Assembly (NCBI GenBank): GCA_964404595.1
Contig: CAYOKQ010000001.1
Coordinates: 1 to 64,000 of the forward strand
Reading direction: 5' to 3'
Length of the DNA: 64,000 nt
Source: CAYJXA01 sp964404595
GTDB lineage: Archaea > Nanobdellota > Nanobdellia > Woesearchaeales > GW2011-AR9
The stretch's first letter is position 1; each line of letters opens with the position of its first letter. Below the pieces are notes generated by a model that was not told the origin of the DNA, ran no database searches, and saw only the letters and a program-made list of their open reading frames with translations. The translations under genes were made by a program, and so were the position numbers. Of this stretch, positions 9,054-17,414 are shown one piece after another.

Positions 9054-9326
9054 ATGAGCATTGTATTCAAAACATATAACAAGAAACATCAGCTGCATCT
9101 CTATCAAGAAACGTGGATATTTTCAACCAAACAGCAGCTTGATGAAGTCTTTAGTCTCTTTAGTAAGGTGGAAATTGCCAAAGCACAAGTAAAACCCATC
9201 GGAACCACTATTGAAGCGGTTTTTAATGGCCTGATTATCAATTGTAAAGATTTAGCTGATGTTAAGAAAAAATTTGCTCTTCTCGCTGATTGGAAAGAAA
9301 AATATCAAAAAGTAGGACCAAAATAA
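9054..9326 (+). CDS. small hypothetical protein
   Basis: This 90-residue basic protein has an alternating beta/alpha look and a C-terminal helix (DVKKKFALLADWKEKYQKVG). No cysteines, signal or membrane segment is visible. A TATA-like TTTTTATA occurs just upstream at about 9040, consistent with an almost leaderless transcript. I do not recognise the family. Confidence 0.5.
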   Translation: MSIVFKTYNKKHQLHLYQETWIFSTKQQLDEVFSLFSKVEIAKAQVKPIGTTIEAVFNGLIINCKDLADVKKKFALLADWKEKYQKVGPK

Positions 9327-9369
9327 GTTATTCATAAAATATATAAAGGGCCAAATCCGGTGAACGGCA

Positions 9370-10080
9370 ATGGATAAACCCGATAATAGGCCTTCTGAAG
9401 TTGATGTGCATAAAGGCCTCGATTCAGAACAGGTTAATTCTGATAGCAAGGGACTTCTTTTCATAGTCTTGGGAATTGTGGGAATTTTTGTTCTCATTAT
9501 GGGAGGTTTTAGTGCGTATAATTATTTTACGGCTGCAGCAATAGTTAATGTTGATTACCTTCACCAGGAAAATTTGAAAGGAGATTTAGACCCTGAGGAA
9601 GGCTATGTCTATAATGGGTATAGTTTTGTCAAAGCTGACGGCTTGTGGTGGACGGAAATGAACAAGTTTGGCACCTTGCTCAAAGTGCCACTCCACTTTG
9701 GACCACAAGAATTAGAAGAGATCCCTATTGTTGGCACTTTGAATGATTCTTTTAATGAGGGAGAGGAAATTTTCATTGCCATTGATCCGCAGGTGCAGGA
9801 TAAATATTATACTTTGGCTATTTCTGAGCTCAGTTTCAACACGGTAAAAGGATTAGACCGCAAACCAGTTGGCTCATGCACTCAGGAGAATTGGGCGTGT
9901 GAAAACCGAACCATTGTAAATTGTGAGAATACCAAAGGGAAACCAGTGATCGAATTAGCGTTAGCGAATGAGACTCGTGTCGAATTAAGAGGAACTTGCA
10001 TCAAAGTGAGCGGCCGGGAATACGGCATTGTCAAAGGAGTGGATAGAATTTTGTATCAGTGGTATGGGGTCATGGAGTAG
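9370..10080 (+). CDS. single-pass membrane protein with extracytoplasmic domain
   Basis: This 236-residue protein has a charged N-terminal tail of ~28 residues, one membrane helix (about 29-52, LLFIVLGIVGIFVLIMGG) and a ~180-residue outer domain. The outer domain contains YVYNGYSFVKADGLWWTEM and four cysteines near the C terminus (CTQENWACENRTIVNCEN, then C again), probably two disulfides. Proteins with this layout recur in Woesearchaeota and relatives as conserved hypotheticals, from memory. Topology is N-in. Confidence 0.6.
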   Translation: MDKPDNRPSEVDVHKGLDSEQVNSDSKGLLFIVLGIVGIFVLIMGGFSAYNYFTAAAIVNVDYLHQENLKGDLDPEEGYVYNGYSFVKADGLWWTEMNKFGTLLKVPLHFGPQELEEIPIVGTLNDSFNEGEEIFIAIDPQVQDKYYTLAISELSFNTVKGLDRKPVGSCTQENWACENRTIVNCENTKGKPVIELALANETRVELRGTCIKVSGREYGIVKGVDRILYQWYGVME

Positions 10081-10114
10081 GAAATTATATAAACAAAAAG
10101 TGGTTTTTCTTCCC

Positions 10115-10486
10115 ATGCTTAAATTTATCCCCAAGATGCTTCAGAACTTAAAGAAGATTCCTCAAGTAAAAGCAGTTATTCTCTATGGATCATATGCAAA
10201 AGGCACCCAGAAAGCTATTTCTGATGTTGATATTTGTGTCATAACTGAAAAATATATTGATGAAATCACTGAAAATGATGCGCGCGGCTGGTCTGGGCCC
10301 AAAATTGATATAGTTTTATTTTGGGATCTTCCTGTAAATATCCGTTATGCTGTCTTACGTGAGGGAAAAATCCTCTTTGTCCGGGATGAAGATTTTTTAA
10401 ATGGGGTTACGGTGGAGACAATGAGTGAATATCTTGATTTTCGCCATATTATTGACCGAAGTATAGCCAGGATGGTAGAAGCATGA
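10115..10486 (+). CDS. mntA: MntA-type minimal nucleotidyltransferase antitoxin
   Basis: This 123-residue protein has the polymerase-beta-fold signature G25-S26 followed after ten residues by D37-V-D39 (the GSX10DXD motif). This defines MntA antitoxins, which AMPylate a tyrosine of the HepT toxin. The third acidic strand is IDIVLFWDLP. The ATG at 10115 was chosen because it precedes the fold and clears the upstream gene. The stop overlaps the HEPN gene start by 4 nt (ATGA), as expected for a HepT/MntA operon, here with the antitoxin first. Confidence 0.85.
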   Translation: MLKFIPKMLQNLKKIPQVKAVILYGSYAKGTQKAISDVDICVITEKYIDEITENDARGWSGPKIDIVLFWDLPVNIRYAVLREGKILFVRDEDFLNGVTVETMSEYLDFRHIIDRSIARMVEA

Positions 10487-10935
10487 ACCAAGAAAGGATA
10501 ATGATAATAATGAGAGACATAGAACGCTTTTTTACTGACTTAGATAAATTTCAAATCAAATCGGAATCAGACTTGTATCATTTTGACAAATTCTATGGAG
10601 TTTCCATGGTCCTTTTTTCAATAGTAAATAGATCCATAGATTTAGGAGAAGAGATGGTTACTGATAAAAAATTAGGCTTCCCAAACAAATATCGGGAAAT
10701 TTTCGAGTTGTTGAGTAAAAACAAGATTATTTCTGAACGCTTATCTGGCGATTTTTCTGGGTTGATTCATTTTCGTAATCTTGCTGCCCATGAATACCAA
10801 ACTCTTAAAGAAAAAGATGTATATATTGCCTTTCAGAAAATAAAAGCAGTGAATGAACTGATAGCAATAGTCAAGAAATTAATGCAGGAAGAGATAAAGA
10901 AGAATTCTCAGAAAAATAATGGCAAGAAAAAATGA
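10483..10935 (+). CDS. hepT: HepT-type HEPN ribonuclease toxin
   Basis: This 150-residue helical protein has R98-N-L-A-A-H103-E-Y105, which is exactly the RX4HXY motif of HepT toxins. R and H form the RNase site, and the Tyr is the residue AMPylated by MntA. It overlaps mntA by 4 nt upstream and the next gene by 4 nt downstream. The Lys/Asn-rich tail (KKNSQKNNGKKK) is unusual. The catalytic motif is intact, so the module is probably active. Confidence 0.85.
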   Translation: MNQERIMIIMRDIERFFTDLDKFQIKSESDLYHFDKFYGVSMVLFSIVNRSIDLGEEMVTDKKLGFPNKYREIFELLSKNKIISERLSGDFSGLIHFRNLAAHEYQTLKEKDVYIAFQKIKAVNELIAIVKKLMQEEIKKNSQKNNGKKK

Positions 10936-11321
10936 GAACGTTGCTATGGCATTTTATCTATACCATTTATCCTCCTTTCCTTCGTCTCCTGGAACATGGT
11001 AAAATTCATTCAAAACGGCAAGACTTTCATCAAGGATTTTTGAGCACTAATAATTTATTGACAAATCTTCGGAAATACCTCTTAAAGCAAGGATTTGAAG
11101 ATGCTATCCTGGCGTGGAAAGATCCGCATGAAATTCTGAGCATGAGAAAATTAGACCAAGAACTATTCCAATATCATCTACGCATATTTTCTGATGGAGA
11201 AGTACGTGGGCATTACGAGTATTCGCCTGAAGGAAATCCATGGGGCCATATTAAAGAACATAAATTTGAACCAACAATACAATATTTTGAGCATTTGCTT
11301 AAGCCATATCTCAAAAAATAG
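10932..11321 (+). CDS. hypothetical protein coupled to HepT/MntA
   Basis: This 129-residue protein overlaps the HepT stop by 4 nt (ATGA), so it belongs to the same operon. It has an aromatic/His-rich N terminus (LLWHFIYTIYPPFLRLLEHGK), and a central YHLRIFSDGEVRGHYEYSPEGN that looks like consecutive beta strands. No catalytic signature is recognised. A third component of the toxin-antitoxin locus or a simple passenger are both possible. Confidence 0.6.
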   Translation: MRTLLWHFIYTIYPPFLRLLEHGKIHSKRQDFHQGFLSTNNLLTNLRKYLLKQGFEDAILAWKDPHEILSMRKLDQELFQYHLRIFSDGEVRGHYEYSPEGNPWGHIKEHKFEPTIQYFEHLLKPYLKK

Positions 11322-11322
11322 G

Positions 11323-11708
11323 TTACCTTCTCAATCCTAACGTCTCCACGTGGCCATTATTCACAGTAATTAACCGAAAGTTTAATCCTAATTCCAGCAC
11401 TGCTTCGAGCACCACCATATGTTCTTTTCCAGTTCCAGACACTAAATTAAGCCCTACTTCAAAGTCTGAAATCTTTCCTTCAAGTTGTTTTCTCAATTGT
11501 TCAACCAACACGGATGTTTCAGCCATGAAATNNNNNNNNNNGGTATAACCAGGGTATTTTCTGCTGGCTTAAAATTGTCTTGGCCAAATTCGTTCGTAAT
11601 CAGAAAGACCCGAGTCCACCTTTGACTATTAATAATACGGGTAACTTCACTCCAAGTCCCTTTTCCGGTAGACAAACAGGCAATCAGTGTAGGCATATTC
11701 AGGTTCAA
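11323..11708 (-). CDS. conserved hypothetical protein interrupted by an assembly gap
   Basis: Two fragments belong to one gene. The N-terminal part starts at 11708 or at an internal Met (MPTLIACLSTGKGTWSEVTR, then a beta-alpha pattern with VFLITNEFGQDNF). The C-terminal part, in another apparent frame, contains FEVGLNLVSGTGKEHMVVLE and ends VETLGLRR. Ten N at 11532-11541 separate them, and the frame change is most simply due to the arbitrary gap length. The alternating beta/alpha pattern with STGKGTW and VSGTGKEHM suggests a Rossmann-like, possibly CARF-like, nucleotide-binding fold. That is a guess. Confidence 0.55.
11532..11541. other. assembly gap (10 N)
   Basis: A run of ten N sits inside the gene at 11323-11708 and shifts its apparent reading frame. 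The same fixed length at 22608-22617 indicates scaffold padding of unknown true size. Confidence 0.99.
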
Positions 11709-11799
11709 AAACTTTTTCCTTTATAAATCAGAGGGAAAACTTTTTAAAGAGAAAAAATTTAAAGGGTATAGTTCATATTAAAAAAAGGGGGGATAAAAA

Positions 11800-12168
11800 A
11801 TGGCTGAAGGAAAAAGAGTAGTAAATAAAATGATAGCCTACGCCTTTACAACAGGAGTAGTAGTAGCCTTAATCTTAGGATTAATCTCAGCACGATTGCC
11901 ACCAAGTGTGGAAGCAGTATTAACCAGTTTGCTGATTTTAGCCGGGATTGTGGTGGGGTTCTTTAACATAACGCCTACAGAAGCAAGAGACTATGTTTTC
12001 TATGTAGCAGCGATCGTGTTAGTAACCTATCTGGGTGGTAACAACCTGGGACAACTCCAGTATGTAGGGCCGTATCTGGTAAGCGTCTTGAATTCAATCA
12101 TGGCCTTTATCATGCCATCGCTCATCATCGTCGGCATCAAGTCCGTGGTTAACCTAGCTAAGAATTAG
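11800..12168 (+). CDS. small four-helix membrane protein
   Basis: This 122-residue protein has four hydrophobic segments (about 12-33, 38-58, 66-84, 93-117) and few charges except at the ends. A long G-rich Shine-Dalgarno (GGGGGGA, about 11787-11793) precedes the ATG, and a TATA-like TTTTTAAAG lies ~60 nt upstream, suggesting strong expression. A T-rich run right after the stop (12170-12193) probably terminates transcription. I recall similar short polytopic proteins in DPANN genomes, but the function is unknown. Confidence 0.6.
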   Translation: MAEGKRVVNKMIAYAFTTGVVVALILGLISARLPPSVEAVLTSLLILAGIVVGFFNITPTEARDYVFYVAAIVLVTYLGGNNLGQLQYVGPYLVSVLNSIMAFIMPSLIIVGIKSVVNLAKN

Positions 12169-12169
12169 G

Positions 12170-12193
12170 GTTTCTTTTTTTTATTTTTTTTAT
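12170..12193 (+). terminator. T-rich archaeal terminator after the four-helix membrane gene
   Basis: The sequence after the stop at 12168 is a nearly unbroken run of T (TTTCTTTTTTTTATTTTTTT). This is the type of signal at which archaeal RNA polymerase terminates without a hairpin. Confidence 0.55.
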
Positions 12194-12194
12194 C

Positions 12195-12938
12195 ATGATA
12201 ATCTCTTTTTTTGAAGAATTTCCCACAAAACAAAATCTAACTAAACTATCTTTTATTAATCAGCCTGCTAAATTATATGTTGCTGCTTCTTCTTTGGAGC
12301 AATATGAGCACATACACAATAAAATTAAAAATAAATTTGTAAAGCAGGTAGTTTATTGGCCAGTTTTGAAGAAGAAAGAAGGATATTGGATTTCGCCTTT
12401 TTCTAACCGCCTGGCACTATTGAGGATTTTCTCAGAATTGCAAGAACAAAAGATTCCGGTGATGCTGGATTTGGAACTGCCAACGAGGCAAAATCCCTGG
12501 TTATACTTGACACAATTGTTTAATTTTTGGTCTAATCAAAAAACAATAAGACAATTTGTTAATAAGTACGAAGGAGAAATTTATTTAGCTGAATATTATC
12601 CGGAAGGATTAGTAGGACATGGTCTTAGCTGGCTAGGTCTGCATTATCCAAATCCTAAGGCAAAGATAATTAAGATGCTTTACCGATCTTTGCATCATTT
12701 TTCTGATGTTTTTCTCTCAAGACAATTGCTAATCGGAAAGAAGGAATATGGAAGTAAATTTATTGCTGCTGTTGGAATAATTGCCTCTGACATACATAAG
12801 AAAAACACTGTTTTCTCATCCATGCAATTAGTTCATGATCTTAAGATGGTGCAAAAATGTGATGTTAAAGAAGTTGTGATTTATAGGTTAGGAGGCCTGA
12901 CCAAAGAATATATCCAAGCGTTAAACAGATTTAGGTAA
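12195..12938 (+). CDS. conserved hypothetical protein
   Basis: This 247-residue soluble protein contains repeated beta-alpha elements: PAKLYVAASSLEQYE, VVYWPVLKKKEGYWISPFSN, IPVMLDLELP, GEIYLAEYYPEG, KFIAAVGIIASD and VKEVVIYRLGGLT. These could form a TIM-barrel-like fold. The WPxL..EGYW and LDxExP islands look like sugar- or lipid-modifying barrels, but no catalytic pair is certain. The gene converges with the RIO-like kinase gene, ending 1 nt before its stop. No family name is assigned. Confidence 0.5.
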   Translation: MIISFFEEFPTKQNLTKLSFINQPAKLYVAASSLEQYEHIHNKIKNKFVKQVVYWPVLKKKEGYWISPFSNRLALLRIFSELQEQKIPVMLDLELPTRQNPWLYLTQLFNFWSNQKTIRQFVNKYEGEIYLAEYYPEGLVGHGLSWLGLHYPNPKAKIIKMLYRSLHHFSDVFLSRQLLIGKKEYGSKFIAAVGIIASDIHKKNTVFSSMQLVHDLKMVQKCDVKEVVIYRLGGLTKEYIQALNRFR

Positions 12939-13649
12939 TTAACTGAGTGTATGCCGTATCTGCTCAGGCAATAAGCTATTTCGAGAAATCCTCGTCGCAA
13001 ACCACAATTTATGTCCACTAGGCATATGCTGTAACAGTTCGCCAACGGCCGGAAAATTATATTGATGGGCAAAAAGCCTTGCCGCATACAGTGTCAATTC
13101 TTCATTGCGCGTGATAGTATAAGCAGAATAAATAAATTTCAAAACATCTGCCGCCCGGCTTTCATCAGAGAATGTTCCTGCTGCTTCAAAATCTAACCAA
13201 TAAGTACAATTATTTTCGCCTAGCAGCAGGTTTTTAAGATTAGCATCGCCGACTATTAATCCCTTATCATGAATCCCTTTTAAAGCTTCTAATCCGTCTT
13301 CTAAACTTCTTTCCTGTTCAGATTCAAAACGCAAGAACCGAAAATCTCTGCCTTTTAGATATTCGCGAACTAAAATGTTATCTTGAAAATCGATTATTTT
13401 TGGTGCCCGGCAACCTTGGAGTATCTGCAATGCGCGAGCTTCATTTTCCAAACAGATAGTTGGTCTGCCATTTAAAAAAATTTTATCTTGCCAACCAGTA
13501 TAAGCTCGTGCAATTGATGACGTTAATCGCTGTTTCTTTATGACATAGTGTTCACCTTCAAAATAAACTGGAAAAACCTTATTGTGAAAGGATCGGTAAC
13601 TACCTATTTGGTACCTTTCCGGATGCTGTAATAATTCAGATACTGGCAT
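12939..13649 (-). CDS. RIO/Bud32-like atypical protein kinase
   Basis: This 236-residue protein kinase-like protein has an N-lobe Lys candidate in YVIKKQRL, a catalytic loop GDANLKNLLL (about 150-159, D151 replacing the HxD aspartate) and a metal loop WLDFEAAG (about 168-175, D of DFE). This minimal architecture is shared by RIO, Bud32 and lipopolysaccharide-type kinases. The PFVIRE-like hinge is LVREYLKGRD. It lies 6 nt downstream of the geranylgeranyl reductase gene on the same strand and is likely cotranscribed. Its substrate is unknown. Confidence 0.65.
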   Translation of the reverse strand: MPVSELLQHPERYQIGSYRSFHNKVFPVYFEGEHYVIKKQRLTSSIARAYTGWQDKIFLNGRPTICLENEARALQILQGCRAPKIIDFQDNILVREYLKGRDFRFLRFESEQERSLEDGLEALKGIHDKGLIVGDANLKNLLLGENNCTYWLDFEAAGTFSDESRAADVLKFIYSAYTITRNEELTLYAARLFAHQYNFPAVGELLQHMPSGHKLWFATRISRNSLLPEQIRHTLS

Positions 13650-13655
13650 TTTAAA

Positions 13656-14741
13656 TTAAACTAAGTATTTAGCAAATTTAAAAAAACGCGGCTCTCGAAG
13701 CAATGATTTCATCACCAACGGAATGGGATTATCCCGAGTATGCTCTTCAAATACCTTCTGGATCTTGGGCTGGTTGACGTAGGACACTAATTTATCCCAA
13801 TCGTCATCATTAAATTTATTAAAAATCTCATGGACCTTCAAATGCAGCCACATCTTCTTTCTCACCGGCGCAATTTCTTTCTCATAATTTTTACCATGAA
13901 TGATACAATCAGCCAGAATTTTAACCTGCTGTAGTGCGGGCACTAAACCCCCTAGTGTAGTTGCTTTCACGTATCCGGCCGCATCTCCGGCCAAATAACA
14001 ATTTTCAAACTGCAATTTTTGTTTGGGATGATAGATGGGAATGGCTCCAGCTTGCATTTCTTTGGCAACAAAGTGATGTTCTTGCATAAATTGATCAAAA
14101 TAATATTTTGAATTTTTCATTGTGGCTATTCCTACTCGTGCCACTGTTGATGATTCGGGCACCACCCACGCAAATAATCCGGGGCACACCTTGGTTCCAA
14201 AATAGGTTTTAATGGTATGTGATTCAAAGTTTCCTGCCACTGTGGCCTGAATGCCATAAAAATTAATGCGATCAGGATGATAAAATCCATATGCTTTGGC
14301 CGTCGGTGATAAAGGGCCATCGGCGGCAATGACTATATCGGGCGTAATCACTTTTTCCACCTTGTTTATGGAATCTTTAATAATGAGGCTTTTTCCTTCC
14401 TTACCGGTAAACGAATGGTTTAGATACAAGGTAGCACCTGCATTGATTGCCATATCCACAAAGAAGGAATCAAATCTGGTACGGTGGACAAGGTAATCTT
14501 TCTGTTGGATTTTGAGTTGTTGGCGGGATGTAACTACTTCTATTTTATCGAGGGTATTGACTAAAAAGGAATCCATTGGAAAGCCGAATTCGTCGAAATC
14601 TGAGGTGAGAATGCCGGTACATTGGATGGGGCAACCCACTTGGGCATGATTTTCATAGATATTGACACAATACCCTGCTTTTGCCAATAAATATGCAGCA
14701 TAGCCTCCGATGGGGCCTGCGCCGATGATGGAGATGTTCAT
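13656..14741 (-). CDS. geranylgeranyl-reductase-family FAD oxidoreductase
   Basis: This 361-residue flavoprotein has an N-terminal dinucleotide-binding motif GAGPIGGYAA and then GCPIQCTGIL. In digeranylgeranyl-glycerophospholipid reductases the matching segment holds the conserved PxxCxG cysteine. The second FAD motif is YLAGDAAGYVKATTLGGLVP (about 258-277). The enzyme saturates isoprenoid chains of archaeal ether lipids or of a related polyprenoid. Length and motif order match the family. It is followed by the RIO-like kinase gene. Lipid substrate is inferred from family only. Confidence 0.85.
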   Translation of the reverse strand: MNISIIGAGPIGGYAAYLLAKAGYCVNIYENHAQVGCPIQCTGILTSDFDEFGFPMDSFLVNTLDKIEVVTSRQQLKIQQKDYLVHRTRFDSFFVDMAINAGATLYLNHSFTGKEGKSLIIKDSINKVEKVITPDIVIAADGPLSPTAKAYGFYHPDRINFYGIQATVAGNFESHTIKTYFGTKVCPGLFAWVVPESSTVARVGIATMKNSKYYFDQFMQEHHFVAKEMQAGAIPIYHPKQKLQFENCYLAGDAAGYVKATTLGGLVPALQQVKILADCIIHGKNYEKEIAPVRKKMWLHLKVHEIFNKFNDDDWDKLVSYVNQPKIQKVFEEHTRDNPIPLVMKSLLREPRFFKFAKYLV

Positions 14742-14805
14742 GATTTAATTAGCTTTATGGTCACTATAAAAAAGTTATGAATGAAGGGATTTAGGAGTAA
14801 AAAAA

Positions 14806-14974
14806 GGACATATAGATATATTAATCAGCGATATTGAAGAGATAAGCCAGGATGAAATAGCTCATCAGAGATTAGCAGATATCAAAGCAGACCCTTCCCA
14901 TAGGGAAAACCGAGCAAGAGTTAGATGAATATCTCAAAAAAAGAGGAGTTAGAATGAATGGAGGGGATTATTAA
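14806..14974 (+). pseudogene. degraded RelB-like antitoxin
   Basis: One frame reads ISDIEEISQDEIAHQRLADI and continues to ADPSH; the adjacent frame continues KTEQELDEYLKKRGV and ends at 14974. Together they resemble a short RelB/DUF2281-type antitoxin. It has a +1 frameshift near 14900 and no start codon in frame before the first part (a TGA lies at 14782). The end overlaps the toxin remnant by 17 nt, as in a TA operon. Confidence 0.5.
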
Positions 14975-15196
14975 GGAGCATCCAGACTTTTTTCGGGATT
15001 TGGATAAATTATCAAATACTGAATTGGAGATTTTCTACAAAAAGAAGCAGAAGATTAAAAAATCACCGACAATATTCGTTTAGTCTATTACGTTGAGGAG
15101 AATATTATCTGGTTATTAATCATAGGAAAGCATGCCGATGCCTATGAATCGTATCGAAAGAGGCTTCATTCATTGCGAGGAAGATTAGGAATTTGA
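14958..15196 (+). pseudogene. degraded RelE-like toxin
   Basis: Starting at ATG 14958 one frame reads IIKEHPDFFRDLDKLSNTEL and EIFYKKKQKIKKSP, then hits a stop at 15081. A neighbouring frame continues NIRLVYYVEENIIWLLIIGK and HADAYESYRKRLHSLRGR. RelE proteins have a similar order: N-terminal helices, then a strand with R..Y, then HxxxY. The central Leu/Gly-Arg segment of RelE is missing, so the gene has lost some bases as well as its frame. It is most likely inactive. Confidence 0.55.
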
Positions 15197-15267
15197 AAGA
15201 AACTGGATAAATAATGGTCTTCAAAATTAGCGAACGAAAATTACTGGTGGAGATTGGATGAGAAGTC

Positions 15268-15909
15268 TCAGCGATCTCGCGCAAGAACACAGTACCTTGC
15301 AAAGAACCCGCCGCCATCTGGATTATTTTCCTGAAATTCCAACGCGTATATTAAATGAGGATTGTTCGCGGCTAGCTGATATAATTCACTGCGCATATCT
15401 AATTGGATTGGTACGCCTGTGTCAACAATAAGTGCAGAACCAAGAGGTAAGATAGCTTTTCCCAAATTTATTCTTTGATCATTGCATGGTATTTTACAGT
15501 AAACCTGAAGATTTGCTTGCATATTTTTTTCCACTACTTGTCCTTCAGAACCAATTATCCTGTTAACGGTACGATCTTCTAGCTGGTGAGTATATTTTCT
15601 TCCTTCAAATGAATCAAAATTACAGCGACTTATCTGCACATAGAATTCTTGATTAACACCAAAATGACCAGAAGGAAACCAAAATGGCCAGGGATCAAAT
15701 TCAGAAAGACACCTATCGCTCGCTTTATCTAGAGGTAAAACTGCATATACAGAGGCTTGGCTACATTGGTCCTCTAATGATTCCGGTATACATTGAAGCA
15801 TTTCCTGACATCGAGGCTCAATTGATGCATCGGGAACGGAAGAAGTATTTCCACAATAGGTTAGGACAGAAAACAACAGTGTTTTCCAAGAGGAAATTCT
15901 TTGTAGCAT
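15268..15909 (-). CDS. secreted cysteine-rich hypothetical protein
   Basis: This 213-residue protein begins with a short hydrophobic segment (TLLFSVLTYCGN) that could be a signal peptide or weak lipobox (LTYC). Cysteines recur through the middle (CQEMLQC, QCSQ, RCLSE, RCNF, YCKIPC), suggesting disulfides and export. No family is recognised. It sits at the edge of the large surface-protein block (15268-22433), all on the minus strand. The TA remnant lies on its other side. Confidence 0.5.
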   Translation of the reverse strand: MLQRISSWKTLLFSVLTYCGNTSSVPDASIEPRCQEMLQCIPESLEDQCSQASVYAVLPLDKASDRCLSEFDPWPFWFPSGHFGVNQEFYVQISRCNFDSFEGRKYTHQLEDRTVNRIIGSEGQVVEKNMQANLQVYCKIPCNDQRINLGKAILPLGSALIVDTGVPIQLDMRSELYQLAANNPHLIYALEFQENNPDGGGFFARYCVLARDR

Positions 15910-16005
15910 ATTATTCCATATAGAGGTATTGATCTATAAAAGTTGTGAAAAAAATAAATAAAAAAATAAAAAAAGATTTGAAGGAAAGGTCATGAGTGTA
16001 CTACC

Positions 16006-17274
16006 TTAGTAGTACGTTTGCTCTTCGCCTTCGTCGTCTTTTCGTAGTCTGCTAAAGCCAATGATAAGACCAATGATGACCAGTAAGACTACCAGTACGA
16101 TCAAGGCAATTTCAAGGCCATTTCGCAAACTTAGATTTTGGCTTGCGCCTGCAACCACATTCGCATTTAAGTTGACGGTTTCAAGCACTTGCCCATCCGA
16201 AGTTACACTCACGGTGACTGTTTGAGCGCCAGCTGGAGCATTGTCTGCAGCGTTCACGTCAACATACACGACTTTGCTCTCCCCAGGACCTAAGACAACT
16301 AAGCTTTCGCTTACACTAGTGGTAGCCCAGCTTCCAGTCATAGCACTTACCATGTATGCTTTAGAACGCACTCCATCGTTGTTTAAAGCAATAGCATACG
16401 TTGCTTTGCTGCCAGCAGCTACATTCTGCACTTCAGGACCGACCGCAAGTACTAAAACATCTTCTGTTTCAGGCTGGAACAATTCATTTGCCAGCACATG
16501 GACAGTATAGGTTTTAGTAACACTATCAAATCTATTGAAGTCAGCAGTGACTCGAACTTCATAATCTCCGGCCGCGGCATTGGCAGGTATAGGCAAGAAC
16601 ATTTCAGGGACGTCTTCGTAGTCAATGTCATCAGTATTTGCATCAACATCAACATATTCAACTGCGGAAACCCCTAATTCAGGGATAGCGACAGCCACTT
16701 TGACGTCATTCTGGTTTCGTTCACCGTAATTTTGTAAGAGCACTGTTGCCAATAAGGACCGGCCTGCTTTTACAGTGGTACTAGGTGAAAACGATACATC
16801 AGCAATATCAAGCCCGTGTCGTACAGATTCTATAGCCAAAGGTATGTTAAATACTAAGGCTGCAGAATTTCGATCCATCACTCGAACTCGAAGCCAATAT
16901 TGGTTGGCATCTAATTCGCGAGGGACTTCAACACTTAAGCTAACTGGCTTAGTGGTATTGGCAGCGATATCAAATAATCCGGTTGAATCAGTCAAACTGA
17001 TATCATCAGAATATTCAAAGCCGCTGATTTTGGCATCTACTTCGACATCTACAGCGCCGCTCACGGAATGCAGTCCAAGCCTGATGTCCATGGTTTGGCC
17101 TTCTTCCACTGCCAAAATTTCTGTTACTTCGCCCGTAACTGGGTCTACATCAATATAATCGCCATTAATTCTTACTGAATCTACCATAACATTAGAGGTA
17201 TCTAATGCACTAACGAATGATAAACTCAACAAGCCAATGACAAACAAAGTCATTACACTTAACAATTTTCTCAT
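16006..17274 (-). CDS. S-layer-type Ig-like surface protein with C-terminal anchor
   Basis: This 422-residue protein has a signal peptide (MRKLLSVMTLFVIGLLSLSF, cleavage near SAL-D). It has three or four CARDB/NEW3-like beta-sandwich repeats with phrases such as LLATVLLQNYGERNQNDVKV and PANAAAGDYEVRVTADFN, and a C-terminal helix (LEIALIVLVVLLVIIGLIIG) followed by a charged tail ending EEQTYY. This is the layout of the putative S-layer proteins of Woesearchaeota/Pacearchaeota. The outer part would be exposed. Low lysine and high Asp/Val/Thr differ from cytoplasmic neighbours. Confidence 0.75.
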   Translation of the reverse strand: MRKLLSVMTLFVIGLLSLSFVSALDTSNVMVDSVRINGDYIDVDPVTGEVTEILAVEEGQTMDIRLGLHSVSGAVDVEVDAKISGFEYSDDISLTDSTGLFDIAANTTKPVSLSVEVPRELDANQYWLRVRVMDRNSAALVFNIPLAIESVRHGLDIADVSFSPSTTVKAGRSLLATVLLQNYGERNQNDVKVAVAIPELGVSAVEYVDVDANTDDIDYEDVPEMFLPIPANAAAGDYEVRVTADFNRFDSVTKTYTVHVLANELFQPETEDVLVLAVGPEVQNVAAGSKATYAIALNNDGVRSKAYMVSAMTGSWATTSVSESLVVLGPGESKVVYVDVNAADNAPAGAQTVTVSVTSDGQVLETVNLNANVVAGASQNLSLRNGLEIALIVLVVLLVIIGLIIGFSRLRKDDEGEEQTYY

Positions 17275-17414
17275 TTTTCCTTTCCTCCAAATCGTTTGAT
17301 TTGTTTTTGGTTAATATGATTCTGGTTCTCTAAACTAGGGGTTATTTATAAAGCTTTCGGATTTGAGTATCCTAAAGTGATTACATTTATTTTTCACTTT
17401 ATAATGGACACTTC

